A DNA stretch of 51,090 nt from Ignavibacteriales bacterium (GTDB taxonomy: Bacteria; Bacteroidota; Ignavibacteria; UBA10030; UBA8401), in NCBI GenBank assembly GCA_026390635.1, contig JAPLFO010000111.1:1-51090 (forward strand), written 5' to 3'. This document shows, piece by piece, positions 45,885-51,090 of the stretch (positions are counted from its first letter, which is position 1; the number at the start of each line of letters is the position of its first letter). The notes under the pieces were generated by a model. The model searched no databases. It was not told the DNA's origin and saw nothing but the letters and a program-made list of their open reading frames with translations. The translations under genes and the position numbers were made by a program.

Positions 45885-46328
45885 TTAGTCGGTTATCGAG
45901 GAGGCAATTGCATCAACAGCTTTCCTGTTGGAGATATCGAGTAATGCATCGCAAAACTTGGCAACCCTGTCACTGCCATCGTATAACGCCGCATCCTGCA
46001 CGGCCGAGAGACCTTCATTGATGCCAATTGTCACCAACGCATAGGCAGCGGCCATTCTGAGAGACTCATTCCTATCATTTTGCAGGATCGTGATCAATTG
46101 TTTGCAGGTTCCTGCGAGCCTGTACTTTGCGACGAGCTGAACGGCACTCTGGCGGACGCCGACATTATCGGAATTCAGTGCGGCAATATAGTTAGATTCA
46201 GCCCGCTTCCAATTGACATCGGCATTTTTTGATGTTGATGGAGGAGCGGCGAATGCAGTGCAAGTAATGATGATGCTCGCAAGAGCAATCAGACTTACGC
46301 TGGCCGTGGTAGAGAAAGAACGTTTCAC
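45885..46328 (-). CDS. Secreted HEAT-like repeat protein
   Basis: Exported protein of 147 residues. Signal peptide ends near TCTAFA. The mature part has two to three HEAT-type helical pairs (NSDNVGVRQSAVQLVAKYRLAG, DRNESLRMAAAYALVTIG, GSDRVAKFCDALLDISNRKA), probably a small protein-protein binding scaffold in the periplasm. No enzyme motif. The GTG at 46328 has GGAG six bases upstream; a TTG further up is rejected. It is a single gene between the NtrC-type regulator and the strong terminator. Confidence 0.75.
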   Translation of the reverse strand: MKRSFSTTASVSLIALASIIITCTAFAAPPSTSKNADVNWKRAESNYIAALNSDNVGVRQSAVQLVAKYRLAGTCKQLITILQNDRNESLRMAAAYALVTIGINEGLSAVQDAALYDGSDRVAKFCDALLDISNRKAVDAIASSITD

Positions 46329-46440
46329 AATGAGCTCCTTACACAATAATGATGATGGCTACAGCGTTGATTGCGGGACATCATCATATTCGAGTACCGA
46401 GCTCGCAAAGTTTCACGGAACAGAGTGCGGAGGGAAGGAA

Positions 46441-47820
46441 TTAATCTCCGGAGGGAGGCACAATCTGAAACTTTTTGATTTTTGCATAGAGTGTTTTTGG
46501 GGTGATCCCGAGCGCTTCGGCGGTTTTGCCGCGATTGTAGTTGAACCGCCGCAGGGCACGTTCAATGTGGAGTTTTTCCATTTCATCAATGGAAAGAATT
46601 CCATCATTGCTCGACGTGTCGGACTGGATTGCAGGACGTCCAGAACTAACCGACGCACCGATGGAAAGATCACCCGGTCGAATGACATTCTCGTGAGAGA
46701 GAATGATTGCACCTTCGATGACATGCTCGAGTTCGCGGACATTGCCGGGCCAATCGTAATCCATCAGCCGTTCGAGCGCCTCGGGTGCAATGGTTTTTGC
46801 CGTTCGTGTTTTCACTTTGCTGCGTAAGAAATGCTGGACCAGCAACGGAATGTCTTCTTTCCGATCCTTCAACGACGGAATCCGAAGCGTCACGACATTC
46901 AGCCGGTAAAGCAGATCCTCACGGAAGCGACCGGCATCCACTTCTTTCTGCAAATCCTTGTTGGTCGCGGAAAGGATACGAACATCCACCTTCATCGCAT
47001 TCGTGCCACCAACGCGGCGGAATTCTCCGGTCTCCAGAAAACGGAGAAGTTTCGGCTGAATCATCGGGCTGATATCGCCGACTTCGTCCAGGAACAGTGT
47101 ACCGTTGTTCGCCACTTCGACCAAGCCCTGTTTCATGTTGACGGCGTTCGTGAAGGCGCCTTTTTCGTAACCGAACAGCTCACTTTCAAGAAGTGTATCC
47201 GGAATGGACGCACAGTTCACCACCATGAACGGGCCATTTTTTCTCCGGCTCTGGTCGTGAAGGAGCTGCGCGATCAATTCTTTGCCCGTGCCGCTGGGTC
47301 CGTGAATGTGGACGATGGACTCGCTCGCCGCAACTTTCTGCGCCATACGCACAACCGCCTGCAATGCTTCGCTCTTACCTACAAGTTCACGAACGACTCC
47401 CTTGCGGGACAATTCGTATTTCATCAACTCGTTGTCGATCGTAAGGCGCCGCAATTCAATGGCGCGTTCCAGCGTCGCGATAAGCTCCTCGCGCGTATAA
47501 GGTTTGCCGACAAAATCGTACGCGCCCAGTTTCATGGTTTCAATAGCAGTTTTCACATCGGCATAATTTGTAAGCATGATCACTTGTGTTGTCGGATGAT
47601 GCTCACGGATGTACTTGAGCACTTCGATACCGCTGATGCGCGGCATCTTGACATCCAGCAACACAATATCAAAGGGAATGGTTTCGAGAAGATTGATTGC
47701 CTCGCTTCCGTCGAGGGCCGTCATGACGGAATACTTGCCAAGATCCAAGAGCTCTTCTTTGAGGAGAAAGACTACGCTCGGCTCATCGTCGACAATCAGA
47801 ATGTTGTAACTACGAGCCAT
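46441..47820 (-). CDS. NtrC-type response regulator with GAFTNA variant
   Basis: Protein of 459 residues: receiver (1-120) with D56 (IVLLDVKMPR) and K107 (FVGKPYT), AAA+ domain with Walker A GPSGTGKE (174-181) and Walker B-type LFLDEVGDI, and a Fis-type helix-turn-helix (NYNRGKTAEALGITPKTLYAKI). The sigma54-binding loop reads GAFTNA (221-226) instead of GAFTGA. Other Gly-to-Asp/Asn variants exist in the family, some of which no longer need sigma54. The gene lies 8 bases after the single-domain receiver gene, whose sequence is closely similar to this receiver, and forms one unit with it. No histidine kinase with an ATPase domain is adjacent. Confidence 0.92.
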   Translation of the reverse strand: MARSYNILIVDDEPSVVFLLKEELLDLGKYSVMTALDGSEAINLLETIPFDIVLLDVKMPRISGIEVLKYIREHHPTTQVIMLTNYADVKTAIETMKLGAYDFVGKPYTREELIATLERAIELRRLTIDNELMKYELSRKGVVRELVGKSEALQAVVRMAQKVAASESIVHIHGPSGTGKELIAQLLHDQSRRKNGPFMVVNCASIPDTLLESELFGYEKGAFTNAVNMKQGLVEVANNGTLFLDEVGDISPMIQPKLLRFLETGEFRRVGGTNAMKVDVRILSATNKDLQKEVDAGRFREDLLYRLNVVTLRIPSLKDRKEDIPLLVQHFLRSKVKTRTAKTIAPEALERLMDYDWPGNVRELEHVIEGAIILSHENVIRPGDLSIGASVSSGRPAIQSDTSSNDGILSIDEMEKLHIERALRRFNYNRGKTAEALGITPKTLYAKIKKFQIVPPSGD

Positions 47821-47828
47821 GGTATAAA

Positions 47829-48200
47829 TTATTCGCCGGATAGAACCCGTTCAATGGTCGTCAGGAGATCGACAAGGTCATATGGTTTGCTGACAAAATC
47901 CTCCGCTCCCAATTTCTTGGACTCGATGGCATTCTTGAGATCGGCAAAGCCGGTCAGCATGATCACTTTGGTTGAGGGAAATCTCTCTTTGATGAAACGG
48001 AGCACTTCAAAACCGTCCACACGGGGCATTTTGATATCCAGCAGCACAAGATCAAATGTCCGCTCACGCAGAATATTGATCGCGTCATCTCCGTCTCCCG
48101 CCGAGGCGATGGTGTACCCCTCATTCTCAAGTTCGCTGCTCAAAACAGTACGTAGCGCTTCCTCATCATCAACAACCAGAATACTGCTTTTTTCTGCCAT
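47829..48200 (-). CDS. Single-domain response regulator receiver (CheY-like)
   Basis: Stand-alone receiver of 123 residues with no output domain. Acidic pocket DDEEAL (11-12), phospho-acceptor D55 (LVLLDIKMPRVDG), Thr in MLTGFAD and Lys in VSKPYDL. The surface helices are very similar to those of the adjacent NtrC-type receiver, so both may take phosphate from one source. GAGGAG lies just upstream of the ATG at 48200. It shares an intergenic region of 135 bases with the divergent pseudo-receiver/HisKA gene. Confidence 0.93.
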   Translation of the reverse strand: MAEKSSILVVDDEEALRTVLSSELENEGYTIASAGDGDDAINILRERTFDLVLLDIKMPRVDGFEVLRFIKERFPSTKVIMLTGFADLKNAIESKKLGAEDFVSKPYDLVDLLTTIERVLSGE

Positions 48201-48234
48201 GGGTGCTCCTCTTTAAGATACTTCGGCGTGAAGA

Positions 48235-48263
48235 ATTATAGACAAACAACGGATTAAAATCAA
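48235..48263 (-). promoter_or_regulatory. Consensus-like sigma70 promoter for the receiver-NtrC unit
   Basis: Minus-strand TTGATT (48263-48258), 17 bases, TATAAT (48240-48235), about 34 bases before the ATG at 48200. Confidence 0.75.
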
Positions 48264-48279
48264 CTGGAAAATGAGGATA

Positions 48280-48308
48280 TTGCTTCCTTCAAAAAGATAT
48301 GCTACCTT
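48280..48308 (+). promoter_or_regulatory. Promoter for the pseudo-receiver/HisKA-ispE unit
   Basis: TTGCTT (48280-48285), 17 bases, TACCTT (48303-48308), 27 bases before the GTG start at 48336. It diverges from the receiver promoter only 16 bases away, so the two may be regulated together. Confidence 0.5.
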
Positions 48309-48335
48309 GAATCTGAGAATTTTGGCGGATATAAC

Positions 48336-48968
48336 GTGCAATTGCAGCATCTGACAATACTGATCATCAGCGCAGACCGTACGGTTCGGGAATCGCTGAC
48401 GTCTCTTTTGAATGGGACTGGCGGGGCACAATTTACGCTGCTCATCGAAAGAGAACCCGCCGCGGCACTCGAGCGTTGCGCGGAAGCCGAAACAATCGAT
48501 GCAGCGATCGTCGTTGGCAGAGACGGCCTGGCAGCCGCCAGTGCCCTTCGATCGTCCGACATTGGCGTCCCAATGATCCTCGTCTGCGACAAAGAAGACT
48601 TTGATATTGCCGTTGAGGCTCTCCGGCTCGATATCCATGACTATCTGGTTCTCAATCAATCCGGCGGCGAGCGCCTTGCACACACCATACGGAATGCCAT
48701 CAACCGCTCGCGAACCCGCATAAAGATCGCCCAGACCGAGCGCACACGATTGCTGGCGCAGAAGAAACAGGAAGCGATCGCCGAACTGATCGTGACGATT
48801 TGTCACGAATTCAATAATCCTCTCGCAGCCATCAAGATTAGCACCGATATCATTTCACGGGAAGACGTTCGGGAGAAGGACCGGATCATTCTTCAGGAAA
48901 TCGAACAGACGATTCAGTCCGTGGAAAAAAAAATATCCCGCTTGCGCGACCTCAATCCCTCCGCATAA
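48336..48968 (+). CDS. Pseudo-receiver plus HisKA dimerisation protein without an ATPase domain
   Basis: Protein of 210 residues. The first ~125 residues have a receiver fold, but the phospho-acceptor position is not Asp (AAIVVGRDGL, where kinases' partners have LLD) and the conserved Lys is replaced (LVLNQSGG), so it is a pseudo-receiver. A linker helix leads to a HisKA domain with the H box H157 (VTICHEFNNPLAAIKI). The protein stops after the second HisKA helix (KKISRLRDLNPSA); no HATPase follows, as ispE begins at its last stop base. It could serve as a phosphotransfer protein or dimerisation partner. The start is a GTG. Confidence 0.82.
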   Translation: MQLQHLTILIISADRTVRESLTSLLNGTGGAQFTLLIEREPAAALERCAEAETIDAAIVVGRDGLAAASALRSSDIGVPMILVCDKEDFDIAVEALRLDIHDYLVLNQSGGERLAHTIRNAINRSRTRIKIAQTERTRLLAQKKQEAIAELIVTICHEFNNPLAAIKISTDIISREDVREKDRIILQEIEQTIQSVEKKISRLRDLNPSA

Positions 48969-49816
48969 TGCTCATTTACGCTTACGCCAAAATCAATCTC
49001 GGCCTTCGTATTCTCGGTAGGCGAAGCGATGGATTTCACGATATTGAAACAATTTTTCATCGTGTTAATCTTTACGACAAAATTTCGCTGGAGAAGACCG
49101 ATGGAAATATCTCCCTTACAGTGAGTCAGAAAAACGTACCAGCGGACCGCAGTAATCTCTGCTGGCAAGCCGCCGCACTTCTCAAAGAACGCACCGGTAC
49201 CCGATCGGGTGTATCTATCACGCTACAGAAGAATATTCCCAGCGGTGCCGGACTCGGCGGAGGCAGCAGTGATGCAGCGGCGATGCTTCGTGCATTGGCG
49301 CGCCTCTGGCTTGTGGAATTTGACCAGACGCTGCTCATATCGATCGCCGAAACACTCGGTTCGGACGTTTCCTATTTCTTGCGTGATAATTCCGCCTATG
49401 CAACCGGCCGCGGAGAGCAACTGGCCTATTTTCCCCTCTGCCTTCCCTATTGGATTGTGCTCGTGTGTCCGCCTGTTCATGTTTCCACACCCTGGGCGTA
49501 TGCCGAGTATTCAAAGGTACTTGCGGGCACAACCCGGACAGCGTTGCCCTTGTACGATACGGCGACCGGTACGCCCGCAGATTTTAAGACAATGCTCCGG
49601 AATGACTTTGAGGAAGTTGTTCTGCCCGCCCAACCCGCGGTGCGCGCAGTGAAGGATCGTTTGACTGCCCTCGGCGCTGAATATGCCTTGATGTCCGGCA
49701 CCGGTGCCTCTGTCTACGGACTATTTAATGATGAAAACTCTGCCAGCGAAGCAGCCGCATCATTTGATGCATCGCATACCGTCGCGGTGACACCACCGCA
49801 TTTTCAACCGGAGTAA
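48968..49816 (+). CDS. ispE: 4-diphosphocytidyl-2-C-methyl-D-erythritol kinase
   Basis: GHMP-family kinase of 282 residues in the MEP pathway to isoprenoids. N-terminal YAYAKINLGLRILGRRSDGFHDIETIF, GHMP glycine loop PSGAGLGGGSSDAAAML, and C-terminal ALMSGTGASVYGLF. The catalytic Asp/Lys region is as in the family. The ATG overlaps the previous stop by one base (TAATG), so it is co-translated with the HisKA protein. The presence of ispE indicates the MEP rather than the mevalonate route. Confidence 0.95.
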   Translation: MLIYAYAKINLGLRILGRRSDGFHDIETIFHRVNLYDKISLEKTDGNISLTVSQKNVPADRSNLCWQAAALLKERTGTRSGVSITLQKNIPSGAGLGGGSSDAAAMLRALARLWLVEFDQTLLISIAETLGSDVSYFLRDNSAYATGRGEQLAYFPLCLPYWIVLVCPPVHVSTPWAYAEYSKVLAGTTRTALPLYDTATGTPADFKTMLRNDFEEVVLPAQPAVRAVKDRLTALGAEYALMSGTGASVYGLFNDENSASEAAASFDASHTVAVTPPHFQPE

Positions 49817-49817
49817 C

Positions 49818-51090
49818 ATGTCTGCACGTATCCCCAATATTCTCTTTCTGATGGAATTGATTGCTTCCGGCATCCTTGCGGCGCAACCGTTGGACTCCAC
49901 AGCAATTGTGCGGAAGGTATCGACGATGGTGCAGGATTCTCTGACCGCTGCACGGAGGGATTCGACAATGGCGAAAGATTCCCTGATAGCGGTGCATCCG
50001 ATTCCGCTTGCGGGTGCGCTCGAGCCGCGCTGCGATTCTTCGCGATCGATCACAGCCGGAGATATCACTTGGATGGAATACCGGTACATCGGAGATCTTC
50101 TGGCGCACAGACCAGGAGTCTTCATCCGCGATATGGGAAGTCCGGGACAGAGCAACGCATTGACATACGGCGGCGCCGATGCCCGTTCAGTTGCCTTCCT
50201 GACAGACGGACGTCCGATGAACGATCCGATCAGCGGCACCTACAACATGATGCTGTATCCTGTCGATAATATTCAGCGAATCGAATTTATCACCGGACCC
50301 CGTGCAATGCTCTACGGGTTGAATTCGACCGGTGCCGCCGTCAATATCGTGACGAAGGAATTTTATACCAACAAACCGTACTCACGGCTCCGGTACAGCC
50401 AAGGTATCGACGATTACGCTCAAACCGATGCGCTCTTCAGCCAGAATCTCTACAGGGGATTGAACTTCACATTCGGGCTCTCCCGGTTTACGATTGGAAC
50501 GAACACTCAGGCAAAGAATTTCCGCGGACACTATCCCAATGGCGAGGACGATGCGTGGTCCTTCCGTACGACTCTTCGTTACGCCCGGCCCAATTCCATC
50601 AATATTGTTTTTTCGCATTTGTATCACCAAACGATGACCGGCCTCAACGGCGGGGTGGATTTCCTGCAGACGCCAGCTGGACTGGTTTTCAACGAGTCCG
50701 GCGCAACGATGAGCAACTATGACGCGTACGAAAAAACCTACAATCATAATTTCGACCTGACTGCGCTGACGTACCACGGGAAGGATAGCTCACGCATCAC
50801 AGCCTTGACGGCGTACTATTCCCGCCATCAGCGGCTATACCGCGACGAAGAAAATCGTCAGCAAACCAACGGCATCTTCAGAGCGATTGACCTTCAGAGC
50901 TCATCTCGCGGAATGCTGGTGAAACATACTTGGGAGACTCCCGTTCAACACCTGCTTGCAACTCTGCGGGCTGAGCAGGTTCAGGTCGAATCCGGCGCCT
51001 CTATCGGGATGATCACTATCAATAGTTTCAGCGGTTCTGCAAAGGAGGAACTCACCATATTCGACTGCTGCACGGCGGCCGTGTTCGGCC
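49818..51090 (+). CDS. TonB-dependent outer-membrane receptor (5' part; cut by the window edge)
   Basis: Reading frame from the ATG one base after the ispE stop, open to the end of the window (424 codons seen). A hydrophobic signal-like start (MSARIPNILFLMELIASGILAA) is followed by a short repetitive Asp/Ser-rich linker (MVQDSLTAARRDSTMAKDSL). The plug domain has the usual TonB-receptor pattern: DLLAHRPGVFIRD, YGGADARSVAFLTDGRPMNDP, DNIQRIEFITGPRAMLYG and GAAVNIVTKE. Beta strands with aromatic ends follow (LRYSQGIDDYAQ, FTFGLSRFTI). No carboxypeptidase-like N-terminal domain of the SusC type is present. The ligand is unknown. Confidence 0.85.
   Translation, partial: MSARIPNILFLMELIASGILAAQPLDSTAIVRKVSTMVQDSLTAARRDSTMAKDSLIAVHPIPLAGALEPRCDSSRSITAGDITWMEYRYIGDLLAHRPGVFIRDMGSPGQSNALTYGGADARSVAFLTDGRPMNDPISGTYNMMLYPVDNIQRIEFITGPRAMLYGLNSTGAAVNIVTKEFYTNKPYSRLRYSQGIDDYAQTDALFSQNLYRGLNFTFGLSRFTIGTNTQAKNFRGHYPNGEDDAWSFRTTLRYARPNSINIVFSHLYHQTMTGLNGGVDFLQTPAGLVFNESGATMSNYDAYEKTYNHNFDLTALTYHGKDSSRITALTAYYSRHQRLYRDEENRQQTNGIFRAIDLQSSSRGMLVKHTWETPVQHLLATLRAEQVQVESGASIGMITINSFSGSAKEELTIFDCCTAAVFG

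Overview
This window is densely packed, moderately GC-rich bacterial chromosome. The gene content points to the Fibrobacteres-Chlorobi-Bacteroidetes group, probably a Bacteroidota-related lineage outside class Bacteroidia, such as Ignavibacteria or another Chlorobi relative. Signs are the purN-purH-mreB-mreC order, a GWxTD-type lipoprotein, a DksA-like protein with a lysine/alanine-rich tail, the long eukaryote-like form of IleS, a TonB-dependent receptor, and several secreted M16/M28 peptidases. Unlike classic Bacteroidia, many genes carry clear Shine-Dalgarno sequences. Their promoters look like ordinary sigma70 sites (TTGnnn, 17 bp, TATATT-like). The taxonomy is an inference from gene content only. 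No rRNA, tRNA, CRISPR array, prophage or complete insertion sequence was seen.

Layout. (1) 51-6816, minus: a secreted GH20 hexosaminidase with its own promoter; a decayed D-lactate-dehydrogenase-like gene; a PAS histidine kinase and NtrC-type regulator pair; a YceI-like secreted protein. (2) 7182-22669, minus: a long series of mostly overlapping genes. From the upstream end these are COG1313 radical SAM, pyrE, a MscS channel, an interspersed repeat, a HAD phosphatase, pyrimidine nucleoside phosphorylase, a membrane gluzincin-like protein with a long repeat-like tail, a GWxTD lipoprotein, recD2, a HIT protein and an M28 peptidase. A hairpin terminator follows, and then a pair of M16 peptidases, one with and one without the zinc motif. 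(3) 22784-27692, plus: a secreted thioredoxin-like protein, a frameshifted purN, purH, a second copy of the repeat, mreB and mreC. (4) 27699-35166, minus: yggS-divIVA-punA-ileS-dksA-like-lspA-rluD under a promoter upstream of yggS. (5) 35250-45751, minus: glutaryl-CoA-dehydrogenase-like gene, terminator, then guaB-M24 peptidase-glycosyltransferase-purD-epimerase-meaB-DUF-thyA-folA and a patatin relic. (6) 45885-51090: a HEAT-like secreted protein, an NtrC-type regulator, a single-domain receiver, and divergently a pseudo-receiver/HisKA protein followed by ispE and the start of a TonB-dependent receptor.

How it fits together. Many genes are core purine, pyrimidine and folate enzymes (guaB, purD, purN, purH, punA, pdp, pyrE, thyA, folA), mixed with cell-shape (mreBC, divIVA) and envelope genes (lspA, lipoproteins, secreted peptidases). 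ATGA-type start/stop overlaps are very common, so translational coupling is probably important here.

The most unusual parts are: the HisKA-without-ATPase protein placed divergently from two closely related receivers (45.9-49 kb); the membrane gluzincin plus GWxTD lipoprotein pair (14.1-17.8 kb); the repeat family with 12-17 bp inverted ends; and three broken genes (D-LDH, purN, patatin). I found no clearly novel multi-gene defence or biosynthetic system. The receiver/HisKA set is the best candidate for an undescribed circuit.
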